A DNA stretch of 64,000 bases from Nageia nagi (taxonomy: Eukaryota > Pinophyta). The first letter of the stretch is position 1, and the number at the start of each line of letters is the position of its first letter. Shown here in pieces: positions 32,412 through 43,638 of this stretch. The notes under the pieces are model-generated. The model saw nothing but the letters and a program-made list of their open reading frames with translations. It searched no databases and was not told where the DNA came from. The stretch spans positions 69,130,001-69,194,000 of the forward strand of contig JBITNC010000001.1 in NCBI GenBank assembly GCA_050084985.1, read 5' to 3'. The translations under genes and the position numbers were made by a program.

Positions 32412-33543
32412 TGTGTATATCAAATTATGAACCTAAAATGCAATTTAGATAGATAAATCATTCAACATAATTAATCATGAACATATTCGACAATACACAT
32501 CAATAATAATAATGATATTATATTCTAAAATATTGGAATACAAAAAGTGAGTTTTTATTGATCTATTTTAATCAGCATCAACAGCGATCGTTGTGGATCG
32601 GTAATGGTTGATAATGGATCAGCAACGATCAGTGCAGATTGGTAACGATTGAAGCATGACTCTACATTCTCTACACCATCATTGTGCTCATTGTAAACTT
32701 TTAGCCTCTGTTATCAATCTGGTGAATCATCATCGATCGATTTTGAATCATTGATGATGAATCTGTAAGCATTGGAGTAATCTTTTCACAAAATTTTGAA
32801 ATGTTTTTTGTCTATTCCTTGTTGTTCTCTTTCATGCTTACTTCCATTGTTCTTTTTTTGTATTGACCCTGCACATAGAAAACAAATGAAACATCAAAAG
32901 CATACCTGCTCATACATATGAATCAGCAAATGAATAACATAATATGGAAATATAATTTATATGAGATTTGCTATTGATCAAGCTTACAATCTTTTGCTAA
33001 TAATCTCTTGATTTGATTTTGGTAGAGCTTCGCTATAGTAAAATTGGGTCCCCTTTGTTCACCTATAGAGCTTCAATTTATAAGCTTCAAGGTTTGTTAT
33101 TCATTTGTTTTGGCATCACAAGATTCCAAGTAACCTCCCGAACTAAATTTTGAGGTGTTATTATCTTTCATCTGTATCCATGATTACAAATTATACGTAT
33201 TAGGCTATTCCAAGCTTAAATTTATCTATTGCTTAACTATTCAAGGATCATCAATGATCTTGAGAGATCATCGACGATCGTATCGGATCATCGCTGATTA
33301 CTTAGCAATTTTATATTAACATTAGAATGGTCACTCTATGGTCATTTTTTAATGACAAGGGTCATAAGACCACTTGTTTTATATATGTTCAAAAAGATTG
33401 ATATGATAATATAATTTTAAATCTTGTTTAATGCTTTTATAAGGAGTTATAATTATTTTAATGTGATATATATTAGAAAAATACTTATTTTATTTGTTTA
33501 TATATTATTAAATTAAAGATAGGGTTTATTTTGAGTGTCTACA
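32412..33543 (-). repeat. E3 5' LTR (right copy)
   Basis: 1132 bases matching 14804-15937 throughout, with the same ends. It is followed by CCAGT (33544-33548), the TSD partner of CCAAT at 14799-14803. Confidence 0.95.
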
Positions 33544-33548
33544 CCAGT

Positions 33549-35235
33549 GACCTTCCATACATATACTCCATATATTTTATTTTATATATGCATTTTGAGA
33601 AAATCTCTTTCTTAAGGCAACCGAATCTATTGATCTAAAATTTGTAATACCAAGGTCTTCTAGAAAATTAATAAAATTTTAGTTTGTATTAACTGTATTT
33701 ATCTTGTTTGCTAATAGAGTTGATTTTCTAACTAATAGATGTAATGGCTTACATGTAGTAGAATGAACCAAGAGCAAAGAATGAAACCTAAAAATGAGAG
33801 GCACATAATTCTAAGCACATACATGGTTGTTAACTAATAAAAGATATAGTAGTGGTAATAAGAGTAACATCATAATATTTCATCACAAATGATATAACAA
33901 TAATGAAGTAAGGATGAAATTAATATAATATTTATACATTGTATTGAGAACACTCAATATAGAAATACTCAATATTTCATTCTTATATGCATACATATGA
34001 AATCATTATAAAGGTGTTTCCACATCATCATGGGGTACATGTCCCATTCCTAGATGGACTACATGCAATCAGAACCATATATGTTAACATCATCATGAGG
34101 TACATGCCCCATTCCTAGATGAAACATATGAATCATAAAGAACTATATGGTGATGGTTAGTTAACACCCAACCAATAAAGGTGAATCAAATATGGAGGTT
34201 AGTTGAGATCCAACCAGCAAAGGTGACTTAGATACATGGTTGGTTTAAGTATTTCCCAACTATGTATATGATTTACTATTCATCATCATGAGATACATGC
34301 TCCATTCTTAGATGTGATTAAGAGATGATTGGTTTGAATATTTCTCAATCATGCAAGATTATAGTACCAATGATAATGTGGCCATTATATTGATGATTAG
34401 TTTAGTCCTAATCACTAGAATAACCCAATGATCATAAAATAATGATAGTGATTTAATTTCCACCCAACAAGGACATGATTTATTAAGCAAATAATGAATC
34501 ATGATATGATTGGATTATGATCATGAATGTAAAGGTAAGAGATTAAAAAATGATACCTATACTTACCTTTGAAAAACTATTTGATTTGATGAAAAAATAT
34601 GAGTGCAAGCTCTAATGTTATCATGGGTACAAAATGTAGCATGAGTGCTAAGTTAACTTTGATTCTAATCCTATAATTATTATGGCATTGAGGTATGACT
34701 ATTATGAGATGTTTGAATTATGTTTGATATCTAAGAATAAAATGGAATTGCTCAAAGAATCATCTATATGATTTATTGGACAAATATTGTTGTTTTATGA
34801 ATAATATTTAATTAAATATGATATGAAAATACCATATTTCCTATCTAACTTGAATGTGATCCCTGATTTGTATGATTTTTGTTTTTATCTAAAATATGCT
34901 AAGAATGCACAAGTGCTAGGGTGAATAAAGGAATTTGACATAAAAGACTAGCATGGGTGCTAGTGCAATAGAATGAAAATGGAGCTAGGATCCTAACTTA
35001 CAACTTTTATACTGATAATTGACTAAAGTACTACTCCTAGAACCTTGCTAGTGTAATAGAATGAAAATGGAGCTAGGATTCTAACTTACAACCTTTGTAC
35101 TGATAATTGACTAAAGGACTACTCCTAGAACCTATGTGACAAGCTTCACCTATGCATAAAATGGCTTTAGATGCTTTGTATTAATTGAGAATTTGTTTAT
35201 TTTTCCATCAATTGTTGCTAACCTATATGCATTAT
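33549..35235. other. Remainder of E1 LTR and unassigned AT-rich sequence with local repeats
   Basis: The start must be the distal part of the E1 3' LTR, but its end cannot be placed. At 34024-34310 a CATCATGRGGTACATG-CCCATTCCTAGAT word occurs three times, interleaved with two or three GGTTAGTT-CAACCA-AAAGGTGA words (34155-34240). An 88-base tandem duplication lies at 34960-35047 and 35048-35133. No coding sequence is recognised. Any 3' LTR of E4 should lie here but was not found. Confidence 0.5.
34960..35133. repeat. 88-base tandem duplication
   Basis: Unit 1 (34960-35047) and unit 2 (35048-35133) both read CTAGTG(C/T)AATAGAATG through CTACTCCTAGAACC with about five differences. The duplication is simple and head to tail. 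Confidence 0.9.
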
Positions 35236-35239
35236 TTGA

Positions 35240-36245
35240 ATATTTTTTCTTGATGATGTAGTTACCTATCCAATTACTCTCAAACTTGCCTTTGTCTTAC
35301 TTTTCATCCTATGACTTATGATGATTCTCCTTGAGTACTAGATCACCCACTTAGAATTCTTATGATACAATCATCTTACCATATGCTTTCTTATCTCTTC
35401 TTTGATCAGATTTCATATGTTCTAAGGTATATATTCTCTTTTTGTCTAATCTTTCTAGATACCTTAATATTGCCTTTCACTTCTCTTCCCAATCAATGAT
35501 GCCTTCTAGAGACACCCTTAATGATGGTATTTCTACCTCCAATGGTAGGACTACCTTATATCCATAGAAAAATAAAAATAAAATGCAACTTGTAGCTAAT
35601 GTGATACTTATTCTATATGCCCATAATGCATATATAAGTTTTGAATGCCAATCGCTATACTTTTTCTTGACTATCTTACACAAAATGTTTACAATTATCT
35701 TGTTAGTTTCTTCCACTTATCCATTGCCTTGTGGATAATATTTTGATGAAATATTTGCTTGAATTTCAAACTCTTATAAAACTTCCTAAATTATTTACTT
35801 CTAAAATTATTTTCATTATCCATGATGACATGAGATGGAACACCAAATATTTCTATGATGTTTTTAGTCATAAATTTCACATTTGAGGCCCTTTAGAGGA
35901 TCTTAAAGGTACAACTTCTTCCCTTTTGTCAAGTATTTTGTAGCAACTAGGATGAATTTGTGTCCCTCATTATATTTTGTATTGATAACTCCAATTAAAT
36001 CCAAGCCCCAAATAGCAAAAGGCCAAGGGGATATCATTATGGCTAATACACTTGAAGGAGCATGTTTCAAGTTAGCATTCTTTTGATACTATTTATATTT
36101 CTAAACATGTAAAATGTAATCATTTTCTATAGATGGCCAATAATATCTTAATCTTAAGAGCTTATGATAGATGGATTTACCATTTAAATGACCTCCAGTT
36201 ATTCTATCATGTACTCATTCCATAGTATTATTTGCTTTAGTTTTA
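35240..36245 (-). pseudogene. IN: Integrase (E4), broken
   Basis: On the minus strand the N-terminal zinc region is readable as GGHLNGKSIYHKLLRLRYYWP (in pieces, near 36195-36140). It is followed by WPFAIWGLDLIGVI (first catalytic Asp, near 36010), GHKFILVATKYLTK and VIMDNENNF (second Asp, near 35810). The open stretch 35716-35477 covers the end of the core and the C-terminal domain (ETNKII, DWHSKLIYALWAY, VLPLEVEIPSLRVSLEG), very like E3. Stops and frameshifts are numerous. Confidence 0.78.
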
Positions 36246-36589
36246 TTTAAACATATAAGAAAAGTACCAATAAATGATCTTTTGTAAAGAATATCACCCA
36301 TAATGACATACCTTGTAGCCATGTGTTTCAACCTTCATTAGAGGAACTTTGATTGACATGAACCCAAAATATTTTCTTGCTTGAGATAGTTGTATATGTC
36401 AACATATCATTCATGTAACAAAATAATAACATATATCAATGGCTCTTTCTTGAACAACTCTTGAAATTCATCATCATCCAAAAAATAACAATGTCTAAGA
36501 CTATTGATTTTGATAATAGTTTCCTCATCTTCAAATTAGATAGGTGTTAATGAAGCAACATTATCCATAGCATCTACAAATCTATTATT

Positions 36590-36990
36590 ATTTCATGAAA
36601 TATTTTCAAACTAAATATGTATGAAGAATATTTGAACCATTGTAGCTACTAGATCTTTATCTAGCTACAATTTCTTATATTTTATGTTGTATACATCAAT
36701 GATTTTATTGATGATAAGATATGAGTCACCATAAAATTTCAATTGATTAATTTCAAGGTTAATTACTTCCTTTAATCCCAAGACTAAAATGTCATACTCA
36801 ACCATGTTGTTTGTGCACTTAAAATTTAACTTATAAGCTATAGGAATCATACCACCTTTAGCAGATACTAACACAATTCCTACCCCAACCCCTTGCAAAA
36901 ATTTGGATCCATTAAAGAATAATGTCCATGTATTATCCTCGTACTACTCAGCTACTTCTACAAGCTCATTCTTGTTGATATTTTTATTAG
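36590..36990 (-). pseudogene. Archaeal-type RNase H (E4), broken
   Basis: The open stretch 36898-36665 contains GVGVGIVLVSAKGGMIPIAY, TNNMVEYDILVLGL and FYGDSYLIINK, matching the Tat-specific RNase H. Just upstream the first catalytic residue reads FFNGS where FDGS is expected (Asp to Asn), and the Glu motif Y-E-A-L has become Y-D-I-L. It is therefore inactive. Confidence 0.8.
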
Positions 36991-36999
36991 ATGGTGTTG

Positions 37000-37495
37000 C
37001 TACAAGCATATTAGCTATAAGCTACCTCTTTATTGCTTTTTGAAATGTGTAGAGAAGATCAAAATCTTATAGTTCGATTATCCATTTAGTTGGTATTCCT
37101 TACAATTGTGGTTTTGATAACAAATGCGTTAGTGGATAAGCTTGAGCTATAATGAAGGTAGTATTAGTGATCATGTAATGCTTTAATTTTTGTGTTGTGT
37201 AGACTATGGAATAACATAATTTCTCAATTGGTGTGTAATTCATTTCTATATTTTGTAGTATCTTGAATAAATAATACATAACCTCTCTCTATTTTCATTA
37301 TCAAGTTGCATAATTACTATCCCAATAGCATTGTTTGTAGCTAAGATATACAAATATAGAGGTTTGGTATGATCTAATGGATGCAAAATAGGAGGCTTTA
37401 GAAAATAACTCTTGATATCTTCAAATGCCTTTTGAAACTCCTTAGTCTATATGAACTGATTTTCCTTCTTAAGAAAGTAAGAGAATGAAGTTATT
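37000..37495 (-). pseudogene. Ty3-type RNase H / connection domain (E4), heavily decayed
   Basis: Fragments such as PPILHPLDHTKPLYLYILAT (in pieces, near 37395-37340) and AIGIVIMQLDNE give the usual RNase H-like order between RT and the second RNase H. No long frame survives. Confidence 0.55.
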
Positions 37496-37499
37496 TTGT

Positions 37500-38335
37500 C
37501 CACTAACTGAGCCATTAATATTTTTATTGCTTGTAACTTTCCTTGTAGACTTCTAAGCTATCTAATGTTCCTTGGTGGAGGCATATCCATTATAGCTTTA
37601 ACCTTTTTAGGGTCTATCTCTAAGCCTCTTCTAGATATAATGTAACTAAGCAATTGCCACTTGATACCCCAAAAACACACTTCTTAGGATTTAGATTCAG
37701 GTTAAATTGTCTCATTATTTTGAATATAAATCTTAAATCCTCTAAATGATTTTTATTTTTAGTTGATTTAGAAAGAATATCATCAACATAAACTTTAATT
37801 GATTTATGAATGAGGTCATAAGACATAGATACCAATGCTCTTTGGTATGTTTTCCCTACATTTTTAAGGTCAAAGGGCATGACTACCCAAAAATATATTC
37901 CACAAGGTATGGTGAATTCTATCTTATTCTAATCCTCTTTATTGATTTTAATTTGATTATATCTTGAGAAACAATCCATAAAATATAACAACTAATATCC
38001 TATTGTAGAATCTAAAATTGTGTTAATCTATGATAAAGAAAAATTATCCTTTGAGAAAGCCTTACTTAAATATTTAAAATTTGTGCAACATTTGATTTCT
38101 CCATTTGGTTTTAAAGCTAAAATAATGTTGGCTAACTAAGTTGAGTAATCAATTAGCTCAATGAATCCTACCTTAAGATATTTTTTAATCTTCTTCTTAA
38201 CTATTAAAGAATGCTTTGGGTACATTGGTCTTCTTTTCTATTGTATAGGTTTACATCTTCATGTACTACCAAATTATGAGTCACAAAATCTAGATCTAAA
38301 CCTTTCCTATCACTATATTCCCAAAAAAACATATC
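37500..38335 (-). pseudogene. RT: Reverse transcriptase (E4), broken
   Basis: The open stretch 37880-37620 contains MPFDLKNVGKTYQRAL, the active site YVDDIL (residues 30-35) and LNLNPKKCVFGVSSG, all standard Ty3 RT features. Upstream, in broken frames, are GLDLDFVTHNLVVHED (near 38300) and traces of the fingers domain. At least eight stops precede the palm. The YVDD box itself is intact. Confidence 0.8.
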
Positions 38336-39600
38336 CTTGAATCCTATCAATAACTATTGGTATGTTTGATTATCTTTTTTGATAATTCCTATTCCAATAT
38401 GAACAATGTGGTACATCTTTTTGACCAATATTTATCTCAATATGAGGATCATTCAACCATGTTATCTCATCACCAAGTTGAGAAAGGTTAGGTAATTCCC
38501 CCAATCCTATTATTTCATAAGAGAAAGAATATCACACATGCACCCACACACCCTTAGCTACCTAGCATACTCCTATGTAATGAAATAAGAATTTAGGCTA
38601 ACATAATAAGGAAGAACCCTTTATATCCTCCATCTTCTTTCCAAAGTAAGCATCAATATGATAAGAAATCTTACCTTGCCTCTTGGGATCGAATGGTTTG
38701 AACTTTGATCCTACCCCTAGTGTGTGCAAAAGTGCATCATCTATTTCAAACACATCAATAAAGATGGAAACTATATTGTGAAGAATGGGTAAGAGGAATC
38801 ATTATTTGATTCCATAGTGAGGGCACTAAGGTTAGTGCAAGCACTGATGTAAGCATGAGTGTTAATGTTATCTCAAGCACTAGAGATACATGGGTGCTAG
38901 ATTTTTTTAAATATTTAGCCTTATTTTTGGTTATAATTCAACTATATTGATTGATTACAAATCTAATTCTACTTTTGATTCTTCACAACTATTATATGAG
39001 ACAAAATTTCTCTAATTTACCTTCGTTATCCTTAGGCCACTTTTTTTTTCATTTGATTTAAATATTTTTTATAGGTAACTCTTTAATTTATTATTAATTT
39101 CTACCAATTCCTTTACCTTTGTACCTTTTTGGATTTCATATACTATATTATCAACTATTTATGATATATCATATACCTTATCTTCTTATTGACCTTGAAA
39201 TAGGCTACCACTTTGTTGTTATCCATGTCTAATTTTGATTATGGTTCAGAGTTGTCAATATTGTATAATGTCATCTTAAAATCATCCTCTTCTAATTCTG
39301 ATTAATATTGATTACATTTGCAACAATGAGGGTAGTGCAAACACTCATGCTAGTATAGATGTTTTTCAACCTTTGTTTTCTAATATCTATTGAGGTGTTT
39401 GATATCTTTTTCAATTAACTTGTAGCTAAAAAAATATTTTCTAACACCTATATCTTTGTACAACTACGTGGTATCATTATCTTCTTCATCTTCCTCACTA
39501 TCTTCATCATTTTCCTCATGGATTTCAATATTTTTGTATGGAATTATGGTGTTCCCAACTTACACAATAATTTTTGAATTTTTCTCCACTCCATAAAATA
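38336..39600 (-). other. E4 protease-RT linker, decayed, with AGCACT-word cluster
   Basis: No domain recognised. A cluster of AGTGCAAGCACT, AGCATGAGTG and GGGTGCTAG words is at 38818-38902, with a smaller one at 39330-39362. Similar words recur in the E4 LTR and elsewhere in E4. Acidic coding traces (near 39480-39540) suggest a linker as in E3. No G-patch is seen. Confidence 0.4.
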
Positions 39601-39604
39601 CATA

Positions 39605-40165
39605 TTCCTATCTATTATGGTTAAATTTAATCAATCTATATAATGTATATTGTATGCACTTGATTGGATGTATCCATGGTCTCCCAAGGAGGATATCATA
39701 AGGAAGCTTTTTATCTATGACATATGTCATAACTTCTGCTATCTTTGGTCCCAATTGAATAGTCAACATGATATGTATGATACATCATGAGACATATTTC
39801 TCACAAATTTAGGCATCAATTTATCATCAAATTTCTTAACAAAGTCAATAGAGAAAATATTCAAACTTGCACCACCATCTACAAATGCATGAATGACTAT
39901 TTTTCCTAATATCTTAACACATATATGGAAAGTATTTATCAATGATATCATAACTAGGAATTTCATATTTAATAAATGTTATAGCATTCTTAAAACAACT
40001 AATTATTCCTATAAAAGAATTAGTAGAAACACCATTATCAACATCAACACCACTATTGACTTCAAACAATGCCATTCTATGTTCTTTAGATGTTTCAAAC
40101 AACTCAAGCAAATTGATTTTAACATTTATATTTTTGAGATTTTGTATAATACTATTTTTCATTTA
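39605..40165 (-). pseudogene. pro: Aspartic protease (E4), broken
   Basis: The open stretch 39966-39763 has HAFVDGGASLNIFSIDFVKKF, with an intact D-G-G-A-S active site and normal flanks. 40162-39914 in another frame gives the preceding region (LKNINVKINLLELFETSKEH, close in style to E3). Downstream, near 39690-39660, LLGRPWIH-like residues are readable. The + strand open stretch 39893-40213 is a shadow. Confidence 0.78.
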
Positions 40166-40289
40166 TATTTCTTCTTTTCCTTAAGAGAATATTTAGTAGG
40201 TACTTTTTTTTAGCAAAAATCAAGTTAGGAATATCTTTCTTTAATCTTGTGGTTGTATTACATTTTTTTTTCAAATATGAACCTGCATC

Positions 40290-41150
40290 TCAATCTACTT
40301 TTACATTGAATTCATCATCAAACTCAATAGGTTCACCATTATCATCATAGAAAATAATATTCACCATATTTATGAAAGGTAGGTCATGAGATTTAACTTT
40401 GAGCACATCATTTTCATATGAAACTATATCATTATCCAACAAGTATTTTAATTTCTTTCTCAAAACATAACAACTTATTATATTATACACTTTAATTTGA
40501 TGATGTTTACAAAATTGATTCTCCCTATACCAAATAGGCTTTTCATTATTAGGTCTATAATATTATTTTCCCTAAATATGTTTGATTAGTACCTTTTCTA
40601 GACATTCGTTAAACATTTGGTTAGGGTTTACTAGTAGTGGATATAACTCTTTGTTGATTTTGTATCTTTGGATTTATCTTGGTTAGATGGTTCAATTACA
40701 TTAAGTGAAGTGTCATCCTTTTTTTTATAGGGCTTCCTACCATTATCTTTGTTGGAGGAGGAGGATGTGTACTTAAGAAAAGTAGACCTTACTAAGAATT
40801 CCTCTTTCTAAATAACCAAATGAACCATATGCATAAATGAACCATTAACATGATCAAGCCCATTTTCACCAAGAACGAGATTAATGTTTTCAAGAAATAC
40901 CTTTGCAATGAAGATTTCTTCCACATTTTTATTTTTCCTTACTTATAATGGATCAAATCTATCAAATCAATCAACTTCTTTATATTGCACCTAAAATGGA
41001 CCTTGAATTGATCCTTCAATTGTTGATATGATGTTATAGATACTAGTTCCAAGCTATGAAACCACTTACAAGCTTCACTAATTAAACTCATAGGGAAATA
41101 TTTTACTTTCAAATGATCATTAAACCCATATTTAAGATCCATAATATATT
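40290..41150 (-). pseudogene. gag: Gag (E4), broken
   Basis: 41142-40939 contains ACKWFHSLELVSITSYQQLKDQF, the A-x-x-W-(F/Y)-x-S-L core of gag. 40530-40290 contains WYRENQFCKHHQIKVYNIIS followed by Cys, a Tat-type knuckle in which the second His is Tyr, then LKYLLDNDIVSYENDVLKV, parallel to the segment after the E3 knuckle. The middle part is frameshifted and has several stops. Confidence 0.75.
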
Positions 41151-41164
41151 CAAAACCTGAATAT

Positions 41165-41677
41165 GTGTGATAGGATTGGTCTCATTAATGAACTTTTTGA
41201 ATTCAAGGACCTCATCTATACCAATAAGGAGTATATTATAAATATCCATGCTCAATGGGTTACCCTTGTTCTCTATTTGATCTATACAAACATTGAGTTT
41301 ATTCCTGAGATGTACAATCTAAAACTCAAGTTATCTAAATTCTTCATTTATGAAGGTACTTGAATTCGATGCACAATTGCCAACATTCACACAACTATTA
41401 GCATTGGCCTTGATGGTGGCATCTATGCTAATGTGCACATCTGTATTAGGTTAATTAATGATGTAGATAGTGGGTTTAGATACCTTTACAATCATATATT
41501 TAAACTTGAACATTGCCATTAATTTGGTCAATAATTTGAGAGTTATGTTTGCCATTTTTATCACACTCACAAAATCATTGATCAAATGTAACCAAGAATC
41601 CTAGGGTTCTTAATGTAATAAGATGGGTAGGTTCAAGAGAATTTATATTCTAATCCTAATTAAGAGAAATAAAACGC
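41165..41677 (-). other. E4 leader, no gene seen
   Basis: Between PBS and gag. The + strand open stretch 41163-41363 has no recognisable homology. A TAGCATTGGCC / GCTAATGTGCAC word cluster at 41380-41450 belongs to the E4 motif family. Confidence 0.4.
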
Positions 41678-41695
41678 TATAAAAGGTGGGTGCCA
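41678..41695 (-). other. E4 primer-binding site
   Basis: Minus-strand TGGCACCCACCTTTTATA starts three bases after the LTR end. TGGCACCCAC is a common start for plant LTR-element PBSs; the tRNA is not assigned. Confidence 0.7.
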
Positions 41696-41698
41696 ATA

Positions 41699-42488
41699 TG
41701 TTAATATGTATTTTGGTACATATAGGGTTTTATCTTAAATAAACTAAATACACATAAATATTTAAGTATGATTTATCTAAGATAATTAATTCAAATAAAC
41801 ATACATGAATAAGGGAACATAATAGTGCAATAATATAATAATGATTTACATTGATGTCAATATGTAAAATGAGCTACACACACTAAAGAGAAAGGAATAA
41901 AGTGAAATATAAATACATGTATATGCTTACCTATTTTGTGGTCGATGATATGATGGAAGAACTTATCAAATGGTGGTGACCTTATTGGTGCAAACCCTAA
42001 GGTCAACTACAAAAGATATACCAATGTAGACACTAGTCTCCAAGAGCTTAGTGTGAGGGCAAACATTAGTGTGGGTGCTAGCATTCTTAAGAAATGAGGC
42101 TTCCCAACAAGGATTGATGATAGAAGATATGATGACAAGTAAAACTAAGAATATGATCATGGTGATAAATGAAAGATATTTTCTCGAGTGATAACAAGAT
42201 TCTAATTTCAATAGGTAGCGTTTAGAAACACCTATGAGTAGGGTATCAACTATCAATATGTAATTTTGACATGCTTTCCTTAGGTTAGAGATGCTTATAT
42301 TTATATCAAGCATGATATCACCATTTAACCCCTTGAATATTGGTTGAATATGTATTGATGTACCTAACATAAAAATAAGAACATAACCTAAGAAATATTT
42401 GATAATAAGGGTAAAATATGACTAAAAATGTATGCAAAGTTTCACCTAATTGGGACCATGTTAAGGGGACCACTTTTAGGTGTCAACA
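41699..42488 (-). repeat. E4 5' LTR
   Basis: In element sense it starts TGTTGACACC at 42488 and ends CATATTAACA at 41699, giving 790 bases bounded by TG/CA and next to a good PBS. The boundaries come from these features, since no second copy was found. The open stretch 42370-41966 is not supported as a gene. Confidence 0.65.
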
Positions 42489-42504
42489 AAGATACTTATT
42501 GGTT

Positions 42505-43615
42505 TGATACCAAAGAAACTTCACCTATGGAGAGTTCAACTACTTCCAACCAATGAAGATTTACAGTTAAATGCTTTACTTTTTGAGAGGTGGTGAATCC
42601 AAAAAAGTACGTATTTTTTTTCTTTATTCAAATGTAGTGAAAGAATTAATTTTATTATTTTGAGTTGTGTAATTTTATTTTTAAGAAAATTAAGTTGGCA
42701 ATGAGCTCTATATGAAGGAAGAGAGGGATTTGATATTGAATATTTTACCAAGTTTTCAAGTGAGCTAGGTATTATATTGGTATTATATCTAGGGTTTCTT
42801 GAATTTTTCATTCTTTTCCTATGTCTTTCACCATGTCTAAATCACCTATCATATGGTTTTTCAAGAGGTTTATTAGAAAAGCAATGTTATGATCATATTT
42901 CATGTTACACCTAACTATCAAGTATTATGGGTTAGGTAGAGGTATTTTTTCTAGGGGCAATCACATTATTTGTGAAATATATATACAACTGTAGTTGAAG
43001 TTATATTATATATTATTACAAAAATTTTTGTTCAATATCATGATGTAAGAACTTTGATTATAATGATTCAAGAGAATTTCCTCTATTAAATTATTTTAAG
43101 ATTTGGTGATATGGTGTTATTTATGCATCATTTGTTATTATAATTATTAAATAATTAATGGATGCTTCCTCTACATTTTTTAGTACATATCTTTCATAGT
43201 ATGTGTTTGTTGAGTGATTAAAAATAAATCTAGTCTTCTTATTTCTTCATCCTTTGTGAATTTTTGTAAGACTCTATTAGTAAATGGATAAGGTACCATT
43301 ATACACTCTATTTTATATTATTTAGAAGGTATTATATCATTCCCTCTTGAAGAAATTAATATATAAATATTTTAGTTGAATAAAAAAGTGATATCAAAGC
43401 TTAACATAATATTTAATGAAGATCAAACAAGGGTTACAATCCCAAGCTAATTGATATACCAATAGGTATAGTTTCATCATCATATGATTTAGAATACCTA
43501 AAATGGAGTTTATATCTATATAATATCATGTACATGTTGATACCTAGGAGGATTAACACTTAATGATAAATATTTGAAAGTGTTATACAAATCGGTGTTA
43601 ATCTTTATTATAACA
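42505..43615 (+). repeat. E5 left (5') LTR
   Basis: Aligned by eye with 54416-55496. Shared segments include GGCAATGAGCT-TATATGAAGGA, CTTTTCCTATGTCTTTCACCATGTCTAAAT (in part), GTAAGAACTTTGA and GATGATTTAGA-like words. It starts TGATAC and probably ends AACA just before the PBS. Identity is roughly 80% or less, so E5 is old. The open stretch 42811-42536 is a shadow. Confidence 0.75.
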
Positions 43616-43620
43616 ATTTT

Positions 43621-43638
43621 TGGTATCGTTACTAGGGA
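43621..43638 (+). other. E5 primer-binding site, decayed
   Basis: TGGTATCGTTACTAGGGA differs from the Athila-type PBS TGGCGCCGTTGCCGGGGA only by C-to-T and G-to-A transitions (six of 18 positions). It sits where a PBS is expected, a few bases after AACA. Confidence 0.6.

Larger units (their letters stand above)
14804..33543 (-). mobile_element. E3: complete 18.7 kb Tat-type Ty3/gypsy element with ORF3 and antisense PMD gene
   Basis: Two direct LTRs of about 1.13 kb, both bounded by TG/CA, flank a 16.5 kb interior. PBS at 32408-32390 and PPT at 15952-15938 show that the element reads on the minus strand. The minus-strand order is leader, gag, protease, G-patch linker, RT, RNase H, archaeal-type RNase H, integrase, ORF3. 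On the opposite strand, between ORF3 and the 3' LTR, lies a PMD gene. The element sits in the 3' LTR of E1. Its size is in the range of the largest Tat/Ogre elements (established knowledge). All genes carry some stops, and RT and the second RNase H have altered catalytic residues, so it is not autonomous now. Confidence 0.95.
35240..42488 (-). mobile_element. E4: decayed Tat-type Ty3/gypsy element, 3' LTR not found
   Basis: Minus-strand order: 5' LTR (42488-41699), PBS, gag, protease, RT, RNase H, archaeal-type RNase H, integrase. The second RNase H and the zinc knuckle form (C-X2-H) place it in Tat. The LTR start TGTTGACACC resembles the TGTAGACAC of E1 and E3. It is much more decayed than E3. 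No ORF3 or PMD gene is seen. A matching 3' LTR was searched for by eye between 33549 and 35240 and not found, so the 3' end is uncertain. Confidence 0.75.
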
